Source of the DNA: an uncultured Clostridia bacterium
GTDB taxonomy: Bacteria; Bacillota; Clostridia; Lachnospirales; CAG-274
NCBI GenBank assembly: GCA_947589405.1
Contig: CANQBT010000085.1
Location: 1 to 9,558 of the forward strand
Direction: 5' to 3'
DNA length: 9,558 bases
The notes below the pieces were generated by a model. The model was given only the letters and a program-made list of their open reading frames with translations, made no database searches and had not been told where the DNA came from. This document shows positions 1 to 6,075 of the stretch, piece by piece. The translations under genes and the position numbers were made by a program. How positions within the stretch are numbered: position 1 is the first letter of the stretch; every line of letters begins with the position of its first letter.

Positions 1-171
1 TCCGACTGAACCGGTGGTCTTGACTTTATCCAAAGGATATTTTTTTAGATTAGGACATATTGAAATTTTTGGTCAATTTTCTTTCAGTTTTATGTATTAT
101 CGCTATCACGAACATAGGGGATTCAAGAGCCACTACAAGTCTTTTGAGAGCCACAATAGTGGACTGCCATT
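1..171. mobile_element. Possible insertion-sequence terminus (IS21-like end), partial
   Basis: No convincing gene is seen in this stretch. The octamer AGAGCCAC occurs twice, at 126-133 and 147-154, exactly 21 bases apart. It is followed by CCACAATAGTGG (151-162), an imperfect inverted arrangement. Read on the minus strand, a sequence starting TGGCAGTCCAC (ending at 171 on the plus strand) would begin with TG, and the GTGGCTCT unit repeats inward. Closely spaced internal repeats behind a TG...CA tip are typical of IS21-family ends, which is the basis of this guess. No transposase is visible, because any element would extend beyond the left edge. The plus frame is open from base 2 to 241, but its product is not recognisable. 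The stretch could equally be ordinary intergenic DNA. Confidence 0.27.
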
Positions 172-189
172 ATATTTATTTCCGTTCAG

Positions 190-212
190 CAGAATATTGC
201 TTGTATATTCTG
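190..212 (-). terminator. Weak 3' hairpin after the lipoprotein gene
   Basis: A perfect 8-base inverted repeat, CAGAATAT / ATATTCTG, with a 7-base loop lies about ten bases past the stop codon of the minus-strand lipoprotein gene. It lacks the U-tract of a classical intrinsic terminator, so it may only stabilise the 3' end or terminate inefficiently. Confidence 0.3.
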
Positions 213-222
213 AGCAATCGGA

Positions 223-1329
223 TCAATACCAGATAATATAATTACCGTCTACCCAGCCGTAGTAATCACCGTCATCTGAATCATACAGCTCATACCATGT
301 TATACCGTAAGAATTGTGGGAATTGCATGACATAACGTGCCAGCCGTCTCCAAGATTTGTTCTTACCGTTTCGGGAGCGCCGTTGTTGCACACATAGGAC
401 GTGGAATAGCCTACTATATTTCCGCCCATAGTGCTTATTTCTCCGTACATATATCCTGTATCCGTATTGTTCGGTTCTCCTTCAAGCTTTTCGACTCTGT
501 TTACATCCCAAACCGTCGTATAGGCTTGTCCTGCCTTTCCATTTTCGTCATAAGGTGTTATAGTAGCTGTGATGCCTGTAATAGAACTGCCTGATGTAAA
601 ATAAGGATTGCTTGAGACCTCACCGCTTGTATATGTCAAAGAAGAATTTTCACCGCCTGCGGTATATGTAATAGAAGCTGTCCATGTACTGAAATTTCCG
701 TATACATTGAGCTTGTACATATATCCGTCGGCATAGTCTGTATACATGCCCACTATCTCTGCACTTGTTATATTAGCGGAAGATGGTTTATCTGAGCTTT
801 GCGTCTGTGGAGAAGATTGTTCTTCTTGTTCTTTTGGCTCTTCTTGTGTTCCTGAGGTTCCGGGCGCTTCAGAGAATACCTTTTCCATAAGACCTGTCAG
901 CATAAGATTATTTTGTGGTATATCGTTCATTGATAAATATACCGGCTCGAATGTCCCTGCTTCCATATCCAACTCAAACTGCACACAAGCAGTAACATTG
1001 TCTACACCTGCATAGCTGCACTTTCCTTTAAACTCCACTACATCTACATTATCTCTTGTGTAATCGGGTTTTCCGTCCTCATTCTCATCAGGTCCATTTT
1101 GCGTTCCCACAAAATATCTCCACGTCGGAGAACCAAAGAAGCTGTTAAAGGCTTCTCCATATGTTGTGTTGGGATATGAATCAGGTATAGCGTTTTTTAC
1201 TGCCTGAACATGTTCATCATCAAGTATGTCCGTATTCCCCGCAGAGCTACACCCTGTCAATAATAATGCTGCGCTTAATATAACTAAAGCAGCTGTAGCC
1301 AAATAAGATAGTTTGTTTCTTTTTTTCAT
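223..1329 (-). CDS. Lipoprotein with C-terminal SH3b-like domain
   Basis: A 368-residue lipoprotein, expected to be exported by Sec and anchored to the outer face of the membrane. The N-terminus has a KKRNK basic start, a hydrophobic core (about 7-24) and a lipobox LTGC with the acylated cysteine at residue 27. Residues about 36-150 form a globular domain containing VVEFKGKCSYAGV and NDIPQNNLM. I recognise this type from hypothetical Clostridial proteins, where it often sits with zinc-ribbon or lipoprotein N-termini. A Gln/Glu/Ser/Pro-rich linker follows (about 151-188), then a beta-rich Thr/Ser domain (about 190-290). The final 60 residues resemble a bacterial SH3 domain (WYELYD...GWVDGNYI), which in other proteins binds cell-wall peptides. 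An AGGAGGT ribosome binding site at 1335-1341 fixes the start. Function is unknown; a wall-proximal role is inference. Confidence 0.85.
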   Translation of the reverse strand: MKKRNKLSYLATAALVILSAALLLTGCSSAGNTDILDDEHVQAVKNAIPDSYPNTTYGEAFNSFFGSPTWRYFVGTQNGPDENEDGKPDYTRDNVDVVEFKGKCSYAGVDNVTACVQFELDMEAGTFEPVYLSMNDIPQNNLMLTGLMEKVFSEAPGTSGTQEEPKEQEEQSSPQTQSSDKPSSANITSAEIVGMYTDYADGYMYKLNVYGNFSTWTASITYTAGGENSSLTYTSGEVSSNPYFTSGSSITGITATITPYDENGKAGQAYTTVWDVNRVEKLEGEPNNTDTGYMYGEISTMGGNIVGYSTSYVCNNGAPETVRTNLGDGWHVMSCNSHNSYGITWYELYDSDDGDYYGWVDGNYIIWY

Positions 1330-1486
1330 TTTTTACCTCCTATTTAAGATAGTATGCTCTATTCCTATGCTATAATAAAACAGAGTCTAGGAAAATTAAC
1401 GAGCTTTTATACATTATTGATTATAACAGAAAAAATGTGAAATTTATAGATATGTTTTTCACACATATAAAAAATTTTACTGAGGG

Positions 1487-1492
1487 TATAAT
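1487..1492 (+). promoter_or_regulatory. Candidate -10 element for an orphan transcript
   Basis: A consensus TATAAT with a start point expected near 1499. No good -35 hexamer sits at 16-18 bases (the 17-base position reads CATATA), and there is no TG extension. The promoter is therefore plausible only because of the terminator about 200 bases downstream. Confidence 0.35.
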
Positions 1493-1498
1493 GTGTTA

Positions 1499-1691
1499 AG
1501 GCACAATAGACACAAAAAAAGGTCCGACCTTTGGAGGTATGATCAAATCGATCAAAAAGGCGGATCTTACAAGGATATGGCATCACACAATATAGGTAAA
1601 AGAAAAGGGCATGGGTCAAAATGATTTGTTGAGTTTTGTTTGATATATTTTGGAATTTCAAATAAGGACCGCCCTCAGGTCCTTATTTTTT
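1499..1691 (+). ncRNA. Candidate small RNA or attenuated leader of unknown class
   Basis: The stretch lies between a TATAAT box and a perfect intrinsic terminator and would give an RNA of about 190 nt. Near the 5' end is a 15-base palindrome, AAAGGTC-C-GACCTTT (1518-1532). Its GGTCC (1521-1525) could pair with the GGACC in the left arm of the terminator (1666-1670), a possible antiterminator. Just behind it GGAGG (1533-1537) precedes ATG at 1539 by one base, opening an 18-codon frame (MIKSIKKADLTRIWHHTI, stop at 1593-1595). That spacing is too short for normal initiation. I checked by eye for T-box, SRP RNA, tmRNA and 6S hallmarks and saw none convincing. It could be a trans-acting RNA, a leader for the ORF at 1703, or a relic. 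Confidence 0.35.
1661..1691 (+). terminator. Perfect intrinsic terminator
   Basis: A 10-base perfect stem AATAAGGACC / GGTCCTTATT encloses the 7-base loop GCCCTCA and runs into six T residues (1686-1691). On the minus strand the following tract is weaker (TTATTTG), so it may also stop the secreted-protein transcript coming from 1944, but the plus orientation fits best. Confidence 0.8.
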
Positions 1692-1702
1692 ATAAATTTC
1701 CT

Positions 1703-1855
1703 ATGTCATCAAAAAGCCCGTACAGAAATAACAATATTCTTTATACAGATCAAAGCGCACAAAGGCTTTTGGCAGAATTGCAGGCTTCCGCACAGCGAGG
1801 GCGAACCGTGCGGATTCCGATCACCTGCAAGACAAAAGAAGATTTGATGGAGTAG
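1703..1855 (+). CDS. Small ORF of unknown function, possibly a remnant
   Basis: A 50-codon frame beginning MSSKSPYRNNN and ending TCKTKEDLME, immediately after the perfect terminator. I do not recognise it. Its second half (about 1785-1830) is clearly richer in G and C than its surroundings and encodes a charged, helix-like segment (QSAQRLLAELQASAQRGR) followed by a short beta-like stretch (TVRIPI). There is no ribosome binding site before the ATG, which argues against independent translation. The frame is open further upstream only by passing through the terminator hairpin. It may be the decayed end of an acquired gene, or a real small protein expressed only when the terminator is bypassed. 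Confidence 0.25.
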   Translation: MSSKSPYRNNNILYTDQSAQRLLAELQASAQRGRTVRIPITCKTKEDLME

Positions 1856-1943
1856 TTATTTTATTTTGAAGCTGTATAAAAGTTTATACCGTATATTTTC
1901 TGAAGCTATATATGATGTAGTGGAAGGAAATAGCATATTGTTT

Positions 1944-2363
1944 TTAATAACTGTGAGTTGAGGTGTATTTAGTTATACTTTCTACAACATCTCCGCTGCT
2001 GTCGATAGCACGGCTAATAGTTTTTACTCTGTATGAATAACCTTTTGTAACACTTTTAGATTCATAAACCGTTGCGCTGGAATTAGAAGATGTCTCGGTC
2101 CAACTTTTTATGGTTTTCCAGCCTGAGTTATATTGCTGAAGCTCGACCGTTTCTTCTGCTTTGTAATCGATACGTGTTTTGACCATTCCGTAACATTCTG
2201 CCACTCCGTCTGTTATATCCAATGAACCGTCGCAATAGCTTATTGCAACATTGTTAGGCGATGCAACAGGCTCTTTTATATTGCATGGTTCGCTTATATT
2301 CCCTGCAATTACATTTGAGCACAGCATCATTGTAGCTGCCAACAGAGCTAAAATTTTTTTCAT
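1944..2363 (-). CDS. Small secreted protein, DUF6147-like
   Basis: A 139-residue exported protein. A Sec signal peptide (MKKILALLAATMMLCSNVIA) probably ends after Ala20. The mature part has three cysteines (27, 44 and 57) and a beta-rich C-terminal half. There the pattern of a tryptophan strand (YNSGWKTIKSW), a Ser/Asn turn, then a Tyr-rich strand (VTKGYSYRVKT) resembles DUF6147-type secreted proteins of Clostridia; the family name is from memory. An AGGAGGTT ribosome binding site (2371-2378) lies nine bases from the start. It sits 78 bases downstream of the anti-sigma gene on the same strand. The gap has no sigma-A promoter but holds an ECF-like motif, which suggests it is the target of the neighbouring sigma factor. 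The biochemical role is unknown. Confidence 0.8.
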   Translation of the reverse strand: MKKILALLAATMMLCSNVIAGNISEPCNIKEPVASPNNVAISYCDGSLDITDGVAECYGMVKTRIDYKAEETVELQQYNSGWKTIKSWTETSSNSSATVYESKSVTKGYSYRVKTISRAIDSSGDVVESITKYTSTHSY

Positions 2364-2383
2364 AATAAAAAACCTCCTGTCAT

Positions 2384-2406
2384 GTTTTATTTACGTAAAT
2401 TAAAAC
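2384..2406. repeat. Inverted repeat around ATTTACGTAAAT
   Basis: A perfect 12-base palindrome, ATTTACGTAAAT (2389-2400), lies inside a longer imperfect one with arms GTTTTA and TAAAAC, offset by one base. It sits at the expected start of the secreted-protein transcript. It could be an operator or a 5' untranslated hairpin. Confidence 0.4.
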
Positions 2407-2430
2407 CGTGATAGGAGGCATTTTGCGACA
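2405..2430 (-). promoter_or_regulatory. Candidate ECF sigma-dependent promoter
   Basis: On the minus strand TGTCGC (2430-2425) is separated by 16 bases from CGGT (2408-2405), which leads into TTTTAA. ECF promoters usually carry a conserved -35 and a short CG-containing -10 at about this distance. No TTGACA/TATAAT pair fits the gap between the anti-sigma and secreted-protein genes. No second copy of TGTCGC with this spacing was found upstream of the sigma gene, so autoregulation is not shown. The assignment is inference. Confidence 0.35.
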
Positions 2431-2441
2431 AATTTTTTCAA

Positions 2442-3140
2442 TTATTTTAAATTTTCGGCAATTTTCACTATAGTTTCCTTGTCCAGATTGCTTTCCACAG
2501 TATACATAATATCATCAATTGTCCATGTTAATATATTAATATCATTTTGAATACTGAAAAAACCGTCAAAGCCGTTAATATCAATACGTTCGGCATTCGG
2601 ATCTTCGGTATCGATAGAATGAAAATCGGGCATTTTGCTTTTGCATACCGAAAAACACTTATCATCTTTTATATATTGAACGATATAATTTGCTCCCGAG
2701 CTGTCTGTAAAGTCTAAATGAAAGCCCTGAGGGATATATCCCAGATCCGGCTTATACTTATTTTTTAATAAAGAATAATTATCCGGAGTAATTTCTTCAT
2801 CGAGGTTAAGGTCTGTATTATGCTGATGAGTATTTACAAAATATTCTCCGAATTTGTTTCTTACAGCATCAACAGAAAAAGCAGTCGCAACAATGATCGA
2901 TATTACAGCGGCAATGAGCAATATTTTTTTATTTATGCCAATGTGGGCTTTGTGCGGCTTTTCAACATTGCTTATTTTCAAAATATTGTCTATGGCTACG
3001 GTGTGATTTTCGGAAAAAGAAATATCGCTGTCATCTATGCTTTTGTCAATATTGTCAAATAATTCGCTTACTGCTTCATTGGCAGCGGAATCAATGAGGT
3101 CGTCTATGTTATTGATATAATTTTTATTATCCTTGCTCAT
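2442..3140 (-). CDS. Membrane anti-sigma factor with DUF4367-like domain
   Basis: A 232-residue single-pass membrane protein that probably holds the neighbouring ECF sigma factor inactive at the membrane. Residues 1-70 are acidic and cytoplasmic, the expected sigma-binding part, with no zinc-binding HxxxCxxC motif. One transmembrane helix covers about 73-90 (ILLIAAVISIIVATAF). The outside part ends in a DUF4367-like domain (about 134-232), recognisable by YIPQGFHLDF, an INGFDGFF turn, the WTIDDIMYTV strand and a final helix LDKETIVKIAENLK. The start ATG lies one base after the sigma stop codon (TGATATG), with GGGAGGA inside the sigma 3' end, so the two are translationally coupled. The signal sensed by the outer domain is unknown. 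Confidence 0.85.
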   Translation of the reverse strand: MSKDNKNYINNIDDLIDSAANEAVSELFDNIDKSIDDSDISFSENHTVAIDNILKISNVEKPHKAHIGINKKILLIAAVISIIVATAFSVDAVRNKFGEYFVNTHQHNTDLNLDEEITPDNYSLLKNKYKPDLGYIPQGFHLDFTDSSGANYIVQYIKDDKCFSVCKSKMPDFHSIDTEDPNAERIDINGFDGFFSIQNDINILTWTIDDIMYTVESNLDKETIVKIAENLK

Positions 3141-3141
3141 A

Positions 3142-3663
3142 TCATATATCCTCCCTCATCTTTTTATATAATACAGCTCTGGCTCTTTCAATTCTTTTCT
3201 GAACCGTTTTGCTGTTGATACCGAGAGTATCGGCAATTTCATTGACCGAATAGCCCTGTGCCTTCATAACCAAAGGAATATAATAAATTGGCTTAAGCTC
3301 ATTTATGTATTTTTTCAAATTAGCTACAGTCTCTTTTTTGATAATTATTGCGGACAGATCGTTGTCGGGATTTTCGGTAATATCGTCACCTATGGCATCG
3401 CTTTGCTTTTTTCTTGAATTATATATGTCAATAGATATATTTCTGGTGATAAGTCCTATAAAATTTCTTGTTTTCTGCGATTCAATGTCACCAATTTTAT
3501 CAAGATTGTTTATTATACGTATAAAAGATTGCTGCACGGCATCTTCTGCATAATATTTCTCTTTAAGAATATCGTATGCTACTTTATACATAAACTTACA
3601 ATATTTGTTATAAATTATTTCGATGCGCTTTGATCTATCTGCGTCAGGTGTAAAAAATAACAT
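3142..3663 (-). CDS. ECF-type RNA polymerase sigma-70 factor
   Basis: A 173-residue two-domain sigma factor that should direct RNA polymerase to a small regulon. Region 2 is at about 16-86: YNKYCKFMYKVAYDIL, then the AEDAVQQSFIRI core-binding helix and the TRNISIDIYNSRKK -10 recognition part. After an acidic linker, region 4 (about 122-170) carries a helix-turn-helix, with YSVNEIADTLGI then SKTVQKRIERAR as recognition helix. The length is normal for ECF factors, and regions 1 and 3 are absent. The ribosome binding site is GGAAGGAA, just before the ATG. It lies 62 bases after the preceding membrane-protein gene with no terminator between, so it may be partly cotranscribed with it. No clear sigma-A promoter was found in that gap. 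The anti-sigma gene follows after one base. Confidence 0.92.
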   Translation of the reverse strand: MLFFTPDADRSKRIEIIYNKYCKFMYKVAYDILKEKYYAEDAVQQSFIRIINNLDKIGDIESQKTRNFIGLITRNISIDIYNSRKKQSDAIGDDITENPDNDLSAIIIKKETVANLKKYINELKPIYYIPLVMKAQGYSVNEIADTLGINSKTVQKRIERARAVLYKKMREDI

Positions 3664-3725
3664 ATTATATTTCCTTCCATGTAAAAATAAGTAATATCTT
3701 TTGCTATGACGCCGTATAAATTTAT

Positions 3726-4373
3726 CTATTCCGCCATAATAACATTAAATGTGCTAACGGTGCTTTCCTTGTATTCTTCAGGCATGATCACAAAGCCTAC
3801 ATAGCTGTCCTTGCCTTGATATAGATCATATTTCTTAAGCAGGGCAGAATTTGACAGCTTTACGGCAATAGGCACATTTTCTTTTGTGTCAGGGTCGGGA
3901 CCGTAGAGCACAAGTCCCTTGTCCTCAAATGTCTTTACGGCTTCCGAACCTATGTATTTTTCAAGAGGTACATAATAGCCTGAGGCTATGAACTTATCCG
4001 TAAATTCTCTGTCCGCCATTATCATATTGAACTGAGATGCATAGAGGTAGGTATTGAATTTCTGATTAAGCTCCGCCTCTATCATAACATCTGCTTCATC
4101 GGAATAGAAGCACTCTATTTCTACTGTGTTTTTATTGGTATCAAGGCCAAGCAGCTTGTCTATCTCCCCTGTAAGAGCGTCGTCATCAGCCATTGAAAGG
4201 AATTGTCCGTACATGGCTATACCGCAGTAATTATTCGGGTGAGGTTTTACAAACATGGTATATATGAGAGAAAGTCCCGCTATTATAAGAAAGCCTATCA
4301 TGAATATCTTTAGCTTGTAATATATCCATATATGCTCCAGCTTGGCTTTGAAATCAAGTTCCTTAAATGTCAT
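3726..4373 (-). CDS. Single-pass membrane protein with extracytoplasmic domain
   Basis: A 215-residue protein of a family I know only as Clostridial hypotheticals. A short amphipathic N-terminus with the WIYYKLK motif precedes one transmembrane helix (about 23-42). The rest is probably outside the membrane. The pattern of residues about 90-160, with FNMIMADREFTDKFIASGYY and VPLEKYIG, faintly resembles the ligand-binding lobe of extracellular solute-binding proteins (MADxxF...GYxxPLxxY), but a full binding protein would be about twice as long. The start is ATG at 4373: GGAGGA lies six bases ahead, and a longer frame from a TTG at 4388 would put the Shine-Dalgarno inside the gene. One base separates it from the upstream DUF6062 gene (TAATATG), so the two are coupled. 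Function unknown. Confidence 0.75.
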   Translation of the reverse strand: MTFKELDFKAKLEHIWIYYKLKIFMIGFLIIAGLSLIYTMFVKPHPNNYCGIAMYGQFLSMADDDALTGEIDKLLGLDTNKNTVEIECFYSDEADVMIEAELNQKFNTYLYASQFNMIMADREFTDKFIASGYYVPLEKYIGSEAVKTFEDKGLVLYGPDPDTKENVPIAVKLSNSALLKKYDLYQGKDSYVGFVIMPEEYKESTVSTFNVIMAE

Positions 4374-4374
4374 A

Positions 4375-5103
4375 TTAATCCTCCACAAATTCGCCTGAAA
4401 GCTTTGTTATTGCCCTTACAAGGGAATCCTTTGCAGTACCCCATGGAGCGTCCTTGTAATTATGGTCAAATTTATTTACAAAATGGTCTACCTCGCCTTC
4501 AAGCCTTTTGAGATTATCAAGCTGAATTGGTACCACTATATCTATAAATTCGTCATAATCCCTTCCGCTGAGCTTTTTTGCACCTTGCTCTATGAGCATT
4601 GAAAAGTGCTCAAGGCAGAAGCCCTTTGACGCCTTTACCTTTTCCTTTATGGCATCGTCCTTTTTCCACATAAAGAAAAATGTATCAAAATATCTGTCAA
4701 AGTTATTGTGTATTCTGTCACATATATAGCATGAATCCATTATTTTGTCAATATATGGGCTCACTTCGTTTTCTCCCTTCAAGGTCTTGCCGAAAAGTCC
4801 TTTTTTCTCACTTGACTTTAGCTTTTCGCAGAGAGCGGGAAGATCTCTGTTTATTTTCTGCAAATGTGAGTGTACCATAAGAGCAACGCCAAGTCTGTTC
4901 TGCTCCTTGTACATCATGTCAAAATGCTTTCCGCAAAAACCCATTTTATCCGTATCGGCTCTTATATCGTCCTCCATATATGACGCACCGAGCATATAGT
5001 CCACAGCGTCCTTTTCAAGAGCGTGGTACATATTGCAGAAGGGACATTCTCCTCCCGCTTCAAAGCCTTCGTTTACAGGTATCGTATATATTTGCTCTTT
5101 CAT
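4375..5103 (-). CDS. DUF6062-like protein with duplicated Cys/His motif
   Basis: A 242-residue soluble protein of the DUF6062 type, with no signal peptide or membrane segment. Two half-motifs are seen: C20-x2-C23-x3-H27 followed by GFCxxHF at 55-61, and C125-x2-C128-x3-H132 followed by GFCxxHF at 161-167. The distance from the second cysteine to the GFC cysteine is nearly equal (34 and 35 residues), so the protein is an internal duplication, probably with two metal (zinc-like) sites; this is inferred from the residues only. The start is the ATG at 5103: AGAGGT lies seven bases ahead, and the alternative GTG at 5112 overlaps that site. It is the first gene of a coupled pair with the membrane protein at 3726-4373, and may act on its cytoplasmic side. 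Confidence 0.85.
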   Translation of the reverse strand: MKEQIYTIPVNEGFEAGGECPFCNMYHALEKDAVDYMLGASYMEDDIRADTDKMGFCGKHFDMMYKEQNRLGVALMVHSHLQKINRDLPALCEKLKSSEKKGLFGKTLKGENEVSPYIDKIMDSCYICDRIHNNFDRYFDTFFFMWKKDDAIKEKVKASKGFCLEHFSMLIEQGAKKLSGRDYDEFIDIVVPIQLDNLKRLEGEVDHFVNKFDHNYKDAPWGTAKDSLVRAITKLSGEFVED

Positions 5104-5121
5104 TTTTATCACCTCTCTAAA

Positions 5122-5127
5122 ATTATA
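5122..5127 (-). promoter_or_regulatory. Extended -10 promoter for the DUF6062 operon
   Basis: On the minus strand TGATATAAT gives a consensus TATAAT (5127-5122) with the TGn extension. The -35 region is only a T-tract, as is usual for extended -10 promoters. Transcription would start near 5115, just before the ribosome binding site, so the leader is very short. Confidence 0.55.
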
Positions 5128-5140
5128 TCATAAATTTCTG

Positions 5141-5169
5141 TTGCAAAAAAGTATATTTTTTGATATATT
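5141..5169 (+). promoter_or_regulatory. Sigma-A promoter for the glycosylase operon
   Basis: TTGCAA (5141-5146), 17 bases, then TATATT (5164-5169). It lies back to back with the DUF6062 promoter in a 99-base divergent region, so the two may influence each other. Confidence 0.65.
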
Positions 5170-5202
5170 AATTAAATAAAAATTTTAAAAAGGAAAATCA
5201 TA

Positions 5203-6075
5203 ATGAAATATACGGAAAATGACAGAACGCTGATACTGGAAAATACAGAGAATTTCAATATAGAGCAGATATTGGAATGCGGTCAATGCTTTCGCTTTGA
5301 AAAGCTCAATAATATGCATTATAAAATAATCGCCTTTGGCAAGGTGCTGTACATAAAGCAGGAGGGGACTACCGTGATATTATATCCCTGTACTGCTGAG
5401 GAATATGAAAGCATATGGCGCCGCTACTTTGATATGGACAGAAACTACGGCGAAATTATAGAAATATTATCTGCCGACCCTATTATGAGGACTGCCTGTG
5501 CTTATGCAGACGGAATAAGGCTTCTGGATCAGCAGCCCTATGAATGCCTTATAAGCTTTATAATATCACAGAATAACAACATACCCAGAATAAAGGGCAT
5601 TATTTCAAGAATGTCGGAGGCCTATGGCACAAGCTTAGGCGAGGGCTATGCCTTTCCGACATTAAGTCAGCTTGATAAAGCGACGGAAGAGGATCTGTTT
5701 TATCTGAGAATGGGCTTTAGGGCAAAGTACATAAGAGATTGCCTTGACAAGCTTGTAAATAAAGAGGTAGACATTGAAAAAACAGATGAGCTTACTACAG
5801 ATGAGCTTTTAGGCGAGCTGCTGAAAATAAAGGGAGTAGGGCGGAAGGTGGCAGACTGCGTTATGCTCTTTTCTATGGGAAGAAGAGAGGTATTCCCTAC
5901 AGATGTGTGGGTAAAGAGAGTTATGGAGTATCTGTATTTCGACAATTCGGAAACGGATATAAAAACAATACACGCCTTTGCAAAGGATAAATGGGGAGAG
6001 TATGCAGGCTATGCCCAGCAGTATTTATTCTACTATGCAAGGACTTTAAAAATTGGCAAGGAGAGAACAAAATGA
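5203..6075 (+). CDS. ogg: 8-oxoguanine DNA glycosylase, OGG1 type
   Basis: A 290-residue base-excision repair enzyme expected to remove 8-oxoguanine and to cut the strand through a lysine Schiff base. The N-terminal OGG domain (about 10-105) contains ECGQCFRF, matching the GGQSFRW-like motif of the family. The helix-hairpin-helix reads IKGVGRKVADC (209-219). Lys215 fits the catalytic lysine (K249 in human OGG1) and Asp234 in PTDVWVKR fits the catalytic aspartate (D268); the spacing of 19 residues is the same. SFIISQNNN (about 117-125) is also typical. The ribosome binding site AAGGA lies about ten bases before the ATG. The last codons overlap the following DUF554 gene as ATGA. Clostridial homologues are often annotated simply as DNA glycosylase. 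Confidence 0.92.
   Translation: MKYTENDRTLILENTENFNIEQILECGQCFRFEKLNNMHYKIIAFGKVLYIKQEGTTVILYPCTAEEYESIWRRYFDMDRNYGEIIEILSADPIMRTACAYADGIRLLDQQPYECLISFIISQNNNIPRIKGIISRMSEAYGTSLGEGYAFPTLSQLDKATEEDLFYLRMGFRAKYIRDCLDKLVNKEVDIEKTDELTTDELLGELLKIKGVGRKVADCVMLFSMGRREVFPTDVWVKRVMEYLYFDNSETDIKTIHAFAKDKWGEYAGYAQQYLFYYARTLKIGKERTK

Larger units (their letters stand above)
1330..1943. other. 614-base intergenic region
   Basis: No confidently coding gene lies here. It contains the minus-strand leader of the lipoprotein gene (1330 to about 1400, with TATGCT repeated at 15-base spacing but no clear -35/-10 pair). It also holds a plus-strand TATAAT and a candidate RNA ending in a perfect terminator (about 1487-1691), and a 50-codon ORF of unusual composition (1703-1855). 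At about 1868-1915 there are two near-identical GAAGCT(G/A)TATA words and a GTATAA...TTATAC hairpin; these may form part of the 3' end of the minus-strand secreted-protein transcript. Longer minus-strand reading through 1407-1661 is low-complexity and has no ribosome binding site, so it is not called. Confidence 0.6.

Noticed and set aside
14..241. Plus-strand 75-residue frame from a GTG
   Set aside because: No ribosome binding site, unrecognisable product, and its end is antisense to the lipoprotein gene.
1407..1661. Minus-strand 84-residue frame in the large intergenic gap
   Set aside because: No Shine-Dalgarno, low-complexity hydrophobic/aromatic product, and it overlaps the better-supported plus-strand terminator and RNA.
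1499..1691. T-box, 6S RNA or SRP RNA
   Set aside because: The T-box sequence, the SRP tetraloop region and a long 6S-like hairpin with a central bubble were not found by eye.
4374..4388. TTG start extending the membrane protein by five residues
   Set aside because: The extension covers the Shine-Dalgarno GGAGGA and overlaps the upstream gene; ATG at 4373 is ideally spaced.
5104..5112. GTG start for the DUF6062-like protein
   Set aside because: It overlaps the AGAGGT site that serves the ATG at 5103.
5991..6071. Upstream start for the DUF554 protein
   Set aside because: It lies inside the glycosylase gene, adds non-family residues, and the ATG at 6072 has a good Shine-Dalgarno.
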